The notes under the pieces were generated by a model. It was not told where the DNA came from. It ran no database searches and saw only the letters and a program-made list of their open reading frames with translations. The position numbers and the translations under genes were made by a program. A DNA stretch of 54,289 bases from ZC4RG35 sp041747855 (lineage in GTDB: Bacteria; Actinomycetota; Acidimicrobiia; Spongiisociales; ZC4RG35): positions 1-54,289 of the forward strand of contig JBGTEJ010000079.1 in assembly GCA_041747855.1 (NCBI GenBank). The letters run 5' to 3'. Position 1 is the stretch's first letter, and every line of letters starts with the position of its first letter. Of this stretch, positions 16,036-24,313 are shown piece by piece.

Positions 16036-18162
16036 ATGACCGGGCACGATGGAGAACAGCAGCAGAATCCTTTGGAGCAGTTTGGGCGCGACCTGACTGC
16101 TGTGGCCCGGGAGGGCAAGCTCGACCCTGTCATTGGGCGTGATGACGAGATTCGTCGAGTGATACAGGTCCTCAGCAGGAGGACCAAGAACAACCCTGTT
16201 TTGATCGGGGAGCCGGGTGTCGGGAAGACGGCGATCGTCGAGGGACTGGCCCGTCGAATCGCTGACGGAGATGTCCCCGAAGGTCTCAAGACGAAGCGGA
16301 TCATCGGACTCGACCTGGGCTCGATGGTCGCCGGAGCCAAGTACCGCGGCGAGTTCGAGGAACGTCTCAAAGGTGTCCTTGACGAGATTCGGAAATCGGA
16401 AGGCGAGATCATCACCTTCCTCGATGAGCTTCACACTCTTGTGGGCGCCGGTGCCGCCGAAGGCGCCATGGACGCCTCCAACATGCTCAAACCGATGCTG
16501 GCCCGTGGTGAGCTCAGGATGATCGGGGCCACCACCCTCGATGAGTACCGCAAGCACATCGAAAAGGATGCCGCCCTGGAGAGGAGATTCCAGCCCGTCC
16601 TCGTCGAAGCACCGTCGGTCGAAGACACCATCGGAATCCTTCGGGGACTCAAGGAGCGTTACGAAGTCCATCATGGGGTCAGGATCACCGACTCGGCGTT
16701 GGTGGCTGCAGCAGTCCTATCCGATCGTTACATACCGGCGCGGTTCCTTCCCGACAAGGCGATCGACCTGATCGACGAGTCCGCCTCCCGACTTCGGATC
16801 GAGATCGACTCCATGCCCGAGGAGATCGACGAGCTGAACCGGCGACGCATCCAGCTCGAGATCGAGCGTCAGGCCCTGAAGAAGGAGAAGGACGCGGTTG
16901 CCAGGGAAAGACTCTCAGGTGTCGAGTCAGAGATTTCCGAGCTGACCTCCGAGATCGACGTCCTCACTGCCAAGTGGGACCTCGAGAAGGGGGCCATCAG
17001 TGAGATACGCCGACTGAAGTCCGAGATCGAGAGTGCCCGATCAAAGGCGGAGATCGCCGAGCGAGAGGGAGACCTCGCACGCGCCGCAGAACTTCGATAC
17101 GGAACACTCAACGATCTGGCCACGAAGCTGACCGAGAAGGAGACCGCATTGGCCGTCCTCCATGCCGAGGGCTCGATGCTGTCCGAGGAGGTGACCGAGG
17201 CCGACGTTGCCGAAGTGGTGGCGAAATGGACCGGCATTCCGGTCGCCAGGCTTATGCAGGGGGAGACCGAGAAGCTGATCAAGCTCGAGGATCACCTCCA
17301 TCGGCGCGTCGTCGGCCAGGATGCGGCCATCGGCGCGGTCGCCAACGCTGTCCGCCGGAGCCGTGCCGGGCTGGCCGATCCCCATCGTCCGGTGGGTTCC
17401 TTCCTGTTCCTCGGCCCTACAGGAGTCGGCAAGACCGAACTGGCCAGGGCCCTCGCCGAGTTCCTGTTCGACGACGAGCGCTCGATGGCCCGTATCGACA
17501 TGTCCGAGTACATGGAGAGGCACTCAGTGAGCCGTCTCATCGGCGCTCCTCCCGGATACGTCGGGTATGACGAGGGTGGGCAGCTGACCGAGACCGTGAG
17601 ACGACGCCCCTACTCGGTGATCCTCCTCGACGAAATCGAGAAGGCCCATCCCGAGGTGTTCAACGTCCTACTCCAGTTGCTCGATGATGGCCGCCTGACC
17701 GACGGACAAGGCCGCACTGTCGACTTCAGCAATTCGGTGGTGATCATGACATCCAACCTCGGCTCGGAACTGATCGACCCCGATCTCCCGCGAGAAGTTG
17801 TTTCCGACCGGGTGATGGCCGTGGTGAGGAACACATTCCGCCCTGAATTCCTCAACCGCATCGACGAGATCGTCGTGTTCGATCGTCTCGATCCCGACGA
17901 GATCCGTCGGATCGTCGAGATCCAATTGGAAGGGCTTACCGCGAGGTTGGCCGATCGGAGACTGGACCTCGTCGTAGACGAGGCGGCAGTCGATCTCATC
18001 GCAAAGATGGGATTCGACCCGGTCTATGGCGCCAGACCGCTCCGACGAGTTCTCCAGCGTGAGCTGATCGATCCCATTGCCACGGCGATTCTCGAAGGCC
18101 GATACGGCGATGGCGACAAGATCAAGGTGTCAGCCGACGAAGACGCGATCCTGCTGGCCTGA
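16036..18162 (+). CDS. clpB: ClpB disaggregase lacking the N-terminal domain
   Basis: A 708-residue AAA+ chaperone that works with DnaK to dissolve protein aggregates. It begins directly at the linker before the first ATPase domain (NPLEQFGRDLTAVAREGKLDP), so the about 145-residue Clp N-domain present in full-length ClpB is absent. The first Walker A is GEPGVGKT at 58-65. A ClpB-type coiled-coil middle domain (about 265-385) distinguishes it from ClpC/ClpA. The second Walker A (GPTGVGKT) is near 460, and the C-terminal domain ends normally. No ClpP-binding IGF/L loop was seen. The promoter lies immediately upstream, so the short form is native rather than a truncation artefact. HspR control is predicted. 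Confidence 0.92.
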   Translation: MTGHDGEQQQNPLEQFGRDLTAVAREGKLDPVIGRDDEIRRVIQVLSRRTKNNPVLIGEPGVGKTAIVEGLARRIADGDVPEGLKTKRIIGLDLGSMVAGAKYRGEFEERLKGVLDEIRKSEGEIITFLDELHTLVGAGAAEGAMDASNMLKPMLARGELRMIGATTLDEYRKHIEKDAALERRFQPVLVEAPSVEDTIGILRGLKERYEVHHGVRITDSALVAAAVLSDRYIPARFLPDKAIDLIDESASRLRIEIDSMPEEIDELNRRRIQLEIERQALKKEKDAVARERLSGVESEISELTSEIDVLTAKWDLEKGAISEIRRLKSEIESARSKAEIAEREGDLARAAELRYGTLNDLATKLTEKETALAVLHAEGSMLSEEVTEADVAEVVAKWTGIPVARLMQGETEKLIKLEDHLHRRVVGQDAAIGAVANAVRRSRAGLADPHRPVGSFLFLGPTGVGKTELARALAEFLFDDERSMARIDMSEYMERHSVSRLIGAPPGYVGYDEGGQLTETVRRRPYSVILLDEIEKAHPEVFNVLLQLLDDGRLTDGQGRTVDFSNSVVIMTSNLGSELIDPDLPREVVSDRVMAVVRNTFRPEFLNRIDEIVVFDRLDPDEIRRIVEIQLEGLTARLADRRLDLVVDEAAVDLIAKMGFDPVYGARPLRRVLQRELIDPIATAILEGRYGDGDKIKVSADEDAILLA

Positions 18163-18166
18163 GACC

Positions 18167-18186
18167 ATGGGTTGGTGTCAACCCAT
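18167..18186. terminator. Hairpin between convergent clpB and GNAT genes
   Basis: ATGGGTTG (18167-18174) and CAACCCAT (18179-18186) form a perfect 8-bp stem with a GTGT loop. It contains the GNAT stop codon. There is no long T-run, so efficiency is uncertain. Confidence 0.55.
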
Positions 18187-18846
18187 CATTCCAGAGAGGG
18201 AAGGCTTCGGGTCGGGGTGGGCGAGCCACTCCATGAGCACGGTTCGCACCCTGGACCATTCATCATCGGTCATGGCGTACCAGGCAGTGTCGCGGTTCCG
18301 ACCCTTGACGATCATGTGGTTACGGAAGACACCCTCGAAAGTGAAGCCGAGACGGGTGGCGGCGTGTCTAGAGGCTGCGTTGAGGCTGTCGCATTTCCAC
18401 TCCACCCGTCGCGACCGGTAAGTGGTGAACGCCTCGTTGAGCATCAGATAGGCCGCTTCGGTGTTGGCCCCGCTGCGGTGGGTTGCCGGTGAGTACCAGA
18501 TGTGACCCAGCTCCAGACGGCGCATGATCGGATCCGCATTCATGAAGGCCGCCATCCCCAGAGGGCTGTCCTCCTTGTCGACGATGGTCACCCAGAGCGG
18601 ATCAGAACTCAGTGCGGCCTTGCCCATCCAGTCGGCCATGGCCTGGCGGTCGGCGAACGGCCCGTACCCCAGGTAGGTCCACACCGATTCGAGGGCAACG
18701 TCCCCGTGGGTGGCAGGGTACAGAGCGGAGGCGTCCGCGGAAGGTTCTGGACGGCGGAGTGTCACCGAGGGACCCCTCAGAACGGAGTGGCTGAGAAATG
18801 GGGCCGGATCGACCGAGCCGACAGGCTCTCCAACAGGAAGGCTCAC
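18178..18846 (-). CDS. RimJ/RimL-like GNAT N-acetyltransferase
   Basis: A 222-residue acetyltransferase of the Acetyltransf_3 class, which acetylate protein N-termini or small amines with acetyl-CoA. Features include VTLRRPEPSADASALY at the start of the domain, the beta-strand/acetyl-CoA region LELGHIWYSPATHRSGANTEAAYLM (positions about 112-136) and the conserved C-terminal VEWKCDSLNAASRHAATRLGFTFEGVFRNH. It resembles predicted acetyltransferases acting outside ribosomal substrates, since the sequence differs from RimJ and RimL themselves. The start is GTG 18846; an internal start is possible because the first about 25 residues are poorly conserved. It stands alone, convergent with clpB. Confidence 0.85.
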   Translation of the reverse strand: MSLPVGEPVGSVDPAPFLSHSVLRGPSVTLRRPEPSADASALYPATHGDVALESVWTYLGYGPFADRQAMADWMGKAALSSDPLWVTIVDKEDSPLGMAAFMNADPIMRRLELGHIWYSPATHRSGANTEAAYLMLNEAFTTYRSRRVEWKCDSLNAASRHAATRLGFTFEGVFRNHMIVKGRNRDTAWYAMTDDEWSRVRTVLMEWLAHPDPKPSLSGMMG

Positions 18847-18905
18847 GATGCCATTGTGTCATGGTTGAGACGGCTCAATTGCAGGTTCGTGTCAGACTTA
18901 CACAT

Positions 18906-20006
18906 GTGAAGCGGCTCATCATCTTCGTCCTGGCGATGGCCTTGGGTCTCCCGGCTCTCGCCTCCGATGGGATCCCGGAAGAAGGTGACACGCGACAGTC
19001 CTTCACGATCGCTTTCACCGGCGATGTCCTGATCCACTCCAGTGTCTGGCGAAGTGCTCAGGGCCATGGCCGACCCTACAACTTCCGGCCGATGTTCAGG
19101 CCCACCCGACACCTGATCGCCGGCGCTGACCTGGCCATCTGCCATCTCGAGTCACCGGTGGATCCCGACAGCCGCAACCTATCTGGCTTCCCCAGGTTCA
19201 ATGCCCCGAGGGAAGTTGTCGACGCACTGGTCTACGCCGGTTTCGACGGATGCACGGTCGCTTCCAACCACTCCAACGACCAGGGCCCGGAAGGGATCAT
19301 CAGGACGCTGGCGGTTCTAGAGGATGCCGGTCTGAAACATGCCGGGATGAGGCCTGAGCCGAACACGGGGATGATCGCTTACTACTCGGTTGCCGGGGCA
19401 GTCGTGGCCAACATCTCGGCGACTTACGGTCTCAACGGGCTCGAGCTACCCGCGAGCCGTCGCTACATGGTCCAGATGATCGATGTTCCTGAGATCCTGG
19501 CGGAGGCCAGGACTGCCAAGGAGACCGGCGCCGACCTGGTCGTGGTCAGCATCCATTGTTGTGTTGAATACCTGACCATGCCCACAGAGAGCCAGAGACG
19601 GTTGGCGCACACTCTCATAGGCTCCGAAGACATCGATCTGATCGTCACCCACCATTCGCATGTGGTCGGGCCGATCGAGTGGGTTTCCGGCAAGCCGGTG
19701 ATACACGGTTTGGGCAATTTCCTCTCCAACCAGTCAGCCAGAGCCGGTTTGCCAGCTCATACGCAGGACGGAGTGATAGCCAAGGTCACCGCAAAGCGAG
19801 ATCCCACCGGGGCCTGGCACTTTGTCGATGTCGGTGTGATTCCGACATGGGTCGACGATCCCTCCAACGGGCATGTGATCAGAATCGCGTCAGCCGGCAC
19901 CGTGCACTACGAGCGGACCATGCGTGCCATCAACATGATGGGGGAGGACCCGGGGATCTTCGAATTGGCACCCTTACCGACCCGTCTGCTGGGCCGGCTC
20001 GACTGA
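18906..20006 (+). CDS. Secreted CapA-family protein
   Basis: A 366-residue exported protein of the CapA/PGA_cap family, paralogous to the protein at 10466. A signal peptide (RLIIFVLAMALGLPALA) precedes the domain FTGDVLIHSSVWRSAQ, ADLAICHLESPVD, TVASNHSNDQGPEG, VVSIHCCVEY and IVTHHSHVVGPIEW, which contain the predicted metal-binding Asp, Asn and His residues. Unlike the first copy it has no Thr-rich linker and no lasting membrane anchor is evident. The frame is open to 18798, but GTG 18906 directly precedes the signal peptide and is preferred. Function beyond a likely envelope polymer role is unknown. Confidence 0.85.
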   Translation: MKRLIIFVLAMALGLPALASDGIPEEGDTRQSFTIAFTGDVLIHSSVWRSAQGHGRPYNFRPMFRPTRHLIAGADLAICHLESPVDPDSRNLSGFPRFNAPREVVDALVYAGFDGCTVASNHSNDQGPEGIIRTLAVLEDAGLKHAGMRPEPNTGMIAYYSVAGAVVANISATYGLNGLELPASRRYMVQMIDVPEILAEARTAKETGADLVVVSIHCCVEYLTMPTESQRRLAHTLIGSEDIDLIVTHHSHVVGPIEWVSGKPVIHGLGNFLSNQSARAGLPAHTQDGVIAKVTAKRDPTGAWHFVDVGVIPTWVDDPSNGHVIRIASAGTVHYERTMRAINMMGEDPGIFELAPLPTRLLGRLD

Positions 20007-20047
20007 GCGACTCGGACCTCGACCGGTTCACGCAATCGGGACCACAC

Positions 20048-20320
20048 TCAGAAGGGACTGGGACCGAAGCCGGTGATCGAGGAAGTGGCTCGTTCACCGT
20101 TCGCAGTCTGAGGGATCAGTTGCGCCCGACCACGACGCCCTTCTGGTGTTTCGATCTCGACGACCAGTGCCTTCCCGGCGACTGCTGTGCCGGGGAGCGT
20201 CTGGACGACGCCCTTCCAGCTCCCCATTTCCGAGTCGGGCTCGATCCGAGCAGTCCCTGTGGTCAACAGGATTCCGTCACTGCCGAGAAGTCTCACCGGT
20301 CCTTCGTAGCCGCCGCTCAT
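20048..20320 (-). CDS. Small protein encoded behind hspR, unknown function
   Basis: A 90-residue protein I do not recognise. It starts in an ATGA overlap with the hspR stop, so it is translationally coupled and is very likely real. The sequence is rich in alternating hydrophobic and Gly residues (YEGPVRLLGSDGILLTTGTARIE, positions 5-27, and LVVEIETPEGRRGRAQLI), which suggests an all-beta fold such as a small barrel. There is no membrane helix, cysteine or metal motif. As the fifth gene of the dnaK operon it should be heat-inducible. Confidence 0.7.
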   Translation of the reverse strand: MSGGYEGPVRLLGSDGILLTTGTARIEPDSEMGSWKGVVQTLPGTAVAGKALVVEIETPEGRRGRAQLIPQTANGERATSSITGFGPSPF

Positions 20321-20685
20321 TGCTGCTCATTTCCTCCGAGATCGCTGATATGGCTCCGCAACACTATCTCGTGGCGTACGGTGGGACTCGACTCGAGAAA
20401 CTCGATCCGCTCCCTCATCTTCAGGACCCGTCGTTTCAGCTGTCGGTTCTCCTCCTGAAGGGCGAGCACCCGTCGCACTCCCTCGAGATTCAGACCTTCA
20501 CTGGTCAGATCTTGGATCAGCTGGAGCCGTTCGATGTCTTCCTGTGAATACCGCCTGGTACCACCCGGGGTTCGGAACGGGTCGATGAGCCCCCTGCGCT
20601 CGTAGATGCGCAGTGTTTGAGGGTGCATCCCGGCGAGCTCAGCCGCCACCGATATGACGAACACCGCTTTGGCCTGTTCGGTCAT
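20317..20685 (-). CDS. hspR: Heat-shock repressor HspR (MerR family)
   Basis: A 122-residue MerR-type repressor. It has the HspR hallmark FVISVAAELAGMHPQTLRIYERRGLIDPFRTPGGTRRYS (positions 9-47), in which the winged helix recognises HAIR sites, followed by a coiled coil (EGVRRVLALQEENRQLKRRVLKMRERIEFLE, about 76-106). HspR represses the dnaK operon and clpB in actinobacteria and uses DnaK as co-repressor. It lies 12 nt after dnaJ, giving the classic order dnaK-grpE-dnaJ-hspR. Matching HAIR-like sites are seen upstream of dnaK and clpB in this window, so autoregulation is well supported. Confidence 0.95.
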   Translation of the reverse strand: MTEQAKAVFVISVAAELAGMHPQTLRIYERRGLIDPFRTPGGTRRYSQEDIERLQLIQDLTSEGLNLEGVRRVLALQEENRQLKRRVLKMRERIEFLESSPTVRHEIVLRSHISDLGGNEQQ

Positions 20686-20697
20686 CCTTCGCTCCCA

Positions 20698-21828
20698 TCA
20701 TTCCAAGTGATCACGTACATCCTCGGTTTCCAACTCGGCGAGTTGCTCCAGAAGCTTCTTCTCCTCGCGGGACAGTCTCTGAGGAACAGCCACTTCAACG
20801 GTCACGAGGAGATCTCCGGGTGCGCCGGTCTCAGGTGAGATGCCTCGACCTCTCACCCGAAAGGTCTTTCCGGTCGGAGTCCCCGCCGGCACCTTCAGCT
20901 TCACCGGGCCATTGAGAGTGGGGACCTCGATCCGTGTCCCCAAGGCGGCCTCCGGGTAGGTCACCGGGACTTTGAGTGTCAAGTCGTTGCCCTTGCGTCC
21001 GAAGGTTCGGCTCGGGGCCACGAGGATCCTGACCAGGAGGTCACCGTCCCGACCGCCCTGAGTCCCCGGAGCGCCTTTTCCTCTAAGTCGCAGGACCGTC
21101 CCATTGTTGACCCCTGCAGGCACCCGGAGTTTGATCTCGCGTTCCTTGTTCTCGGTCCCCGAGCCTCGACAGGTGGAGCAGGGCGTTTCGATGACCCGGC
21201 CCGAACCGCGACATTGGGGACATGGCTGGGAGAAAGAGAAGAAGCCCTGATTCTGGGCAACGACGCCTCGTCCCCCGCACTGGGCACAGGTGTGAACCGT
21301 CGTCCCCGGCTCGGCGCCAGTGCCCCCACAGACAGAACATGATGTAGCGCCCCTGATCCGGACTGCGGTCGTGACACCGTGGGCGGCGTCATCGAAAGGG
21401 ATCGTCAACTCGGTCTCGAGATCCGATCCCTGGGCCGGGCCGCCACGCGATCCCCTCGAACCGAAGCCGAAGAGGTCTCCCAGTCCACCGAATAGATCAC
21501 CGAGGTCCTCCACTCTGACCTGTTGATAGCCGGAGAACCCTCCCGGCTGGCCACCGAAGCCGGGTTGTCCACCGAATCCGCCGAAACCTCCGCTCTCGGA
21601 GACGCGACGAACCTGGTCGTACTCCTTGCGCTGCTCGGGATTGGAGAGAGTGGCATACGCCTCCGAAATCTCCTTGAACTTCTCTTCTGCGGCGGCATCG
21701 CCGGGGTTGGCGTCCGGATGATGTTGCTGGGCGAGCTTCCGATATGACTTCTTGATCTCGTCCGGGGAGGCGTCGTTGGACACTCCTAGGGTCTTGTAGA
21801 AGTCCTTGGTGAGCCAATCGCGGTTCAT
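20698..21828 (-). CDS. dnaJ: Co-chaperone DnaJ
   Basis: A 376-residue type I J-protein that stimulates the DnaK ATPase and delivers substrates. The J-domain (about 8-75) has the catalytic HPD at residues 37-39. A Gly/Phe-rich region (about 77-125) follows, then four CxxCxGxG zinc motifs (CSVCGGTG, CAQCGGRG, CPQCRGSG, CSTCRGSG) and the substrate-binding C-terminal domain. The N-terminus MNRDWLTKDFYKTLGV is the longer style typical of actinobacterial DnaJ1. Its ATG overlaps the grpE stop by 4 nt. Confidence 0.97.
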   Translation of the reverse strand: MNRDWLTKDFYKTLGVSNDASPDEIKKSYRKLAQQHHPDANPGDAAAEEKFKEISEAYATLSNPEQRKEYDQVRRVSESGGFGGFGGQPGFGGQPGGFSGYQQVRVEDLGDLFGGLGDLFGFGSRGSRGGPAQGSDLETELTIPFDDAAHGVTTAVRIRGATSCSVCGGTGAEPGTTVHTCAQCGGRGVVAQNQGFFSFSQPCPQCRGSGRVIETPCSTCRGSGTENKEREIKLRVPAGVNNGTVLRLRGKGAPGTQGGRDGDLLVRILVAPSRTFGRKGNDLTLKVPVTYPEAALGTRIEVPTLNGPVKLKVPAGTPTGKTFRVRGRGISPETGAPGDLLVTVEVAVPQRLSREEKKLLEQLAELETEDVRDHLE

Positions 21829-22343
21829 TCCGCTTCCAATGTCACCAAAGCGGCCCGGATCAACTTGTCACCAAGCCGATACCCCCGCCGAATCTCGCTG
21901 GAGACGACCAACTGGCCATCTCCCCCGGTCGCGGCGATCGGCTCATGGACCTCCGGGTCGAAGGCCTGACCTATCGTCGGAATGACTACGAGTCCTTCCG
22001 CTTCGAGTGCCTTCAGCAGTTGCTCTCTGGTGTTGAGCATCCCGGCGTACAGCTGACGCTCGGTGTCGGTGTCCGGTTCTACCTGGAGCGCGGCATCGAA
22101 AGAGTCGAGGGCCGGGATGAGACCCTTGACCACTCTCTCCGCCGCCCGAGTCAGTAAGGATTCGCCCTCTTTCGCCACCCGGCGCCGGTAGTTCTCGAAG
22201 TCCGCTGCCACCCGCTTCAAGGCGTCGAGGTGTGAGGCAGCCTGAAGTTGGGCGGCCTCGAGTTCTGTTTGCAGCACCTCAACCTCGGGCGCAGCGCTCG
22301 ACCCGTCTGTCGCCTCCATGCTGGAGTGATCTACTTCACTCAT
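21825..22343 (-). CDS. grpE: Nucleotide exchange factor GrpE
   Basis: A 172-residue GrpE that releases ADP from DnaK. An acidic tail precedes a long helix (LQTELEAAQLQAASHLDALKRVAADFENYRRRV, about 27-59) and the four-helix/beta domain (ALEAEGLVVIPTIGQAFDPEVHEPI). ATG 22343 (MSEVDHSSME) overlaps the end of dnaK by 8 nt; the frame is open further upstream inside dnaK, but a start there would add a non-native extension. Coupled to dnaK and dnaJ. Confidence 0.95.
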   Translation of the reverse strand: MSEVDHSSMEATDGSSAAPEVEVLQTELEAAQLQAASHLDALKRVAADFENYRRRVAKEGESLLTRAAERVVKGLIPALDSFDAALQVEPDTDTERQLYAGMLNTREQLLKALEAEGLVVIPTIGQAFDPEVHEPIAATGGDGQLVVSSEIRRGYRLGDKLIRAALVTLEAE

Positions 22344-24159
22344 CCTCGTCGACGATCTCCGCTTCGACGACGTCGTCGTCCTCGTCGGTGGTTGATCCTT
22401 CACCGGCGGCCCCATAGGATTCGGCAGCTTGCTGGTAGAGGCGGGTGGCCATGGCCTGACTCGCCTGGATCAAACCTTCGATCTTCGACCTGATCTCAGA
22501 TGTCTCAGCCTCTTCAGACAGGCTCTCCCTGAGTTCGGCGGAAGCCGCCTCGATCGATGACTTCTCGTCCTCGCTCATCTGCTCGCCCTGCTCTTCGACG
22601 AGCTTCTCAGTTTGATGGAGAAGCTGCTCAGCCTGGTTTCGGGTCTCGACCGACTCGCGACGTCTGGCGTCCTCCTCGGCATAGGCCTCGGCGTCTTTGA
22701 TCATCGAGTCGATCTTGTCCCTGGAGAGAGCAGTCCCACCGGTGATGGTCATCTTCTGCTCCTTGTTGGTGGCAAGGTCCTTTGCGAAGACATGGACGAT
22801 CCCGTTGGCGTCGATGTCGAAGGTGACCTCGATCTGGGGGATCCCCATCGGGGCGGGTGGGATCCCGGTCAGTCGGAACTTGCCCAGGCTGTTGTTGTCA
22901 GCAGCCATGGCGCGTTCACCTTGGAGCACGGCGATCTCTACTTCGGGTTGATTGTGGGCCGCGGTGGTGAAGATCTCCGACCTCTTGGTGGGGATGGTGG
23001 TGTTCCGCTCGATCATCTTGGTCATGACACCACCTTTGGTCTCGATTCCGAGGGTCAGTGGGGTCACATCGAGCAGCAGGATGTCCTTGACATCACCTTT
23101 GAGGACACCAGCCTGAATGGCGGCGCCTGCCGCAACCACCTCGTCGGGGTTGACCCCCTTGTGGGGTTCTTTGCCGATGATCTCCCTGACCATCTCCTGG
23201 ACTGCTGGCATCCGGGTCGAGCCACCAACCATCACCACGTGGTCGATCTTGGAGACACTGATGCCGGCATCCTTGATGGCCTGTTCGAACGGCTTGCGGG
23301 TTCTGGCGAGAAGGTCCTCGGTCAGTTTCTGGAACTCTGATCGGGTCAACTTCACCTGCATGTGGAGCGGCCCGGCGTCGGTAGCGGTGATGAACGGAAG
23401 GTTGACCTCGGTCTCAGACACGGAGGAGAGTTCGATCTTCGCTTTCTCTGCCGCTTCCTTGAGACGTTGCATCGCCATCCGGTCCTTGCTCAGATCGACC
23501 CCGTGATCGTTCTTGAAACCGTTGACCAACCAGTCGATGACAGCCTGGTCCCAGTCGTCACCTCCGAGGTGAGTGTCCCCGGAAGTTGCCTTGACCTCGA
23601 ACACCCCGTCCCCGATCTCGAGCACAGAGACGTCGAAAGTGCCTCCACCGAGGTCGAAGACCAGAATCGTCTGATCGGCACCCTCTTTGTCGAGGCCGTA
23701 GGCCAACGAGGCGGCGGTCGGTTCGTTGATGATGCGGAGCACGTTGAGGCCTGCGATCTGTCCGGCTTCCTTCGTGGCCTGACGTTGGGCGTCGTTGAAG
23801 TAGGCAGGGACGGTGATGACTGCGTCAACGACGGTATCTCCGAGGAAAGCCTCTGCGTCCCGCTTCAGCTTCATGAGGATGCGGGCTGAGACCTCCTGCG
23901 CGTTGTAGGTCTTCCCATCTGCATCGATCTTCCAGTTCGTCCCCATTTGTCTTTTCACCGACCTGACCGTCTGGTCGGCGTTGGTGATCGCCTGGCGCTT
24001 GGCGACCTCACCAACGAGTACCTCGCCGTCCTTGAACGAAACGATCGATGGGGTGGTGCGTCCACCTTCTGCGTTGGCGACAATGGTGGGTTCGCCACCC
24101 TCCAATACCGCAATGACGCTGTTGGTGGTACCTAGGTCGATTCCTACGGCTCTGGGCAT
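22336..24159 (-). CDS. dnaK: Hsp70 chaperone DnaK
   Basis: A 607-residue full-length Hsp70. The nucleotide-binding domain shows the phosphate-1 loop GIDLGTTNSVIAVLEGG, VPAYFNDAQRQATKEAG, the phosphate-2 loop VFDLGGGTFDVSVLEIGDG and VGGSTRMPAVQ. The interdomain linker region (KDILLLDVTPLTLGIET) leads to the beta-sandwich substrate-binding domain and the helical lid, ending in an acidic tail (VVEAEIVDEDE) typical of DnaK. It is the first gene of the heat-shock operon, with GGAGG about 11 nt before ATG 24159 and a HAIR-covered promoter at 24201-24230. Confidence 0.98.
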   Translation of the reverse strand: MPRAVGIDLGTTNSVIAVLEGGEPTIVANAEGGRTTPSIVSFKDGEVLVGEVAKRQAITNADQTVRSVKRQMGTNWKIDADGKTYNAQEVSARILMKLKRDAEAFLGDTVVDAVITVPAYFNDAQRQATKEAGQIAGLNVLRIINEPTAASLAYGLDKEGADQTILVFDLGGGTFDVSVLEIGDGVFEVKATSGDTHLGGDDWDQAVIDWLVNGFKNDHGVDLSKDRMAMQRLKEAAEKAKIELSSVSETEVNLPFITATDAGPLHMQVKLTRSEFQKLTEDLLARTRKPFEQAIKDAGISVSKIDHVVMVGGSTRMPAVQEMVREIIGKEPHKGVNPDEVVAAGAAIQAGVLKGDVKDILLLDVTPLTLGIETKGGVMTKMIERNTTIPTKRSEIFTTAAHNQPEVEIAVLQGERAMAADNNSLGKFRLTGIPPAPMGIPQIEVTFDIDANGIVHVFAKDLATNKEQKMTITGGTALSRDKIDSMIKDAEAYAEEDARRRESVETRNQAEQLLHQTEKLVEEQGEQMSEDEKSSIEAASAELRESLSEEAETSEIRSKIEGLIQASQAMATRLYQQAAESYGAAGEGSTTDEDDDVVEAEIVDEDE

Positions 24160-24200
24160 GATTGTGAAACCTCCGACAATGACTTTATGAGTGGCTTCAG

Positions 24201-24230
24201 AGTGTAGAACTTGAGTCGAGTTATATCAAA
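24201..24230 (-). promoter_or_regulatory. dnaK operon promoter overlapped by a HAIR site
   Basis: On the minus strand TTGATA (24229-24224), 17 nt, TACACT (24206-24201). The HAIR site reads TTTGATA-N7-ACTCAAG (24230-24210): the right half is a perfect match to ACTCAAG and the left keeps TTGA, with exact 7-nt spacing. It covers the -35 and most of the spacer. Unlike clpB, transcription would start about 35 nt before ATG 24159, so this mRNA has a leader. Confidence 0.82.
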
Positions 24231-24241
24231 TTAGGGGGTAG

Positions 24242-24307
24242 TGAAAGGGGGTGGAATTCGTTCGGCACCCCCCTCGCACCTTGCGCGGGTGGGGTTAACG
24301 GGGGACC
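24242..24307 (-). repeat. Diverged copy of the intergenic palindromic repeat, likely terminator
   Basis: Read on the minus strand, the segment runs from GGTCCCCC (24307-24300) through GGTGCGAGGGGGGTGCCG, ACGAATTCC and CCCCCTTTCAC. It matches the unit at 10324-10406 (GGTCCCCC, GAGGGGGGTGCCG, ACGAAGTCC, CCCTTTTCTCAC) in order and spacing of the end. A stem GGGGGTG/CACCCCC (24247-24253 with 24266-24272) followed by TTT may terminate the cytochrome operon before the dnaK promoter. It begins 6 nt after the cytochrome stop. Confidence 0.7.
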
Positions 24308-24313
24308 AATGAC

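Noticed and set aside
18899..18906. Leaderless promoter for the second capA (CAGACT/TACACA before GTG 18906)
   Set aside because: CAGACT lacks the TA of the motif and TACACA is only one or two bases from the start; not strong enough to call.
22612..23889. Long open frames antisense to dnaK
   Set aside because: They are shadows of a strongly conserved gene in GC-rich DNA; no ribosome-binding site or family similarity.
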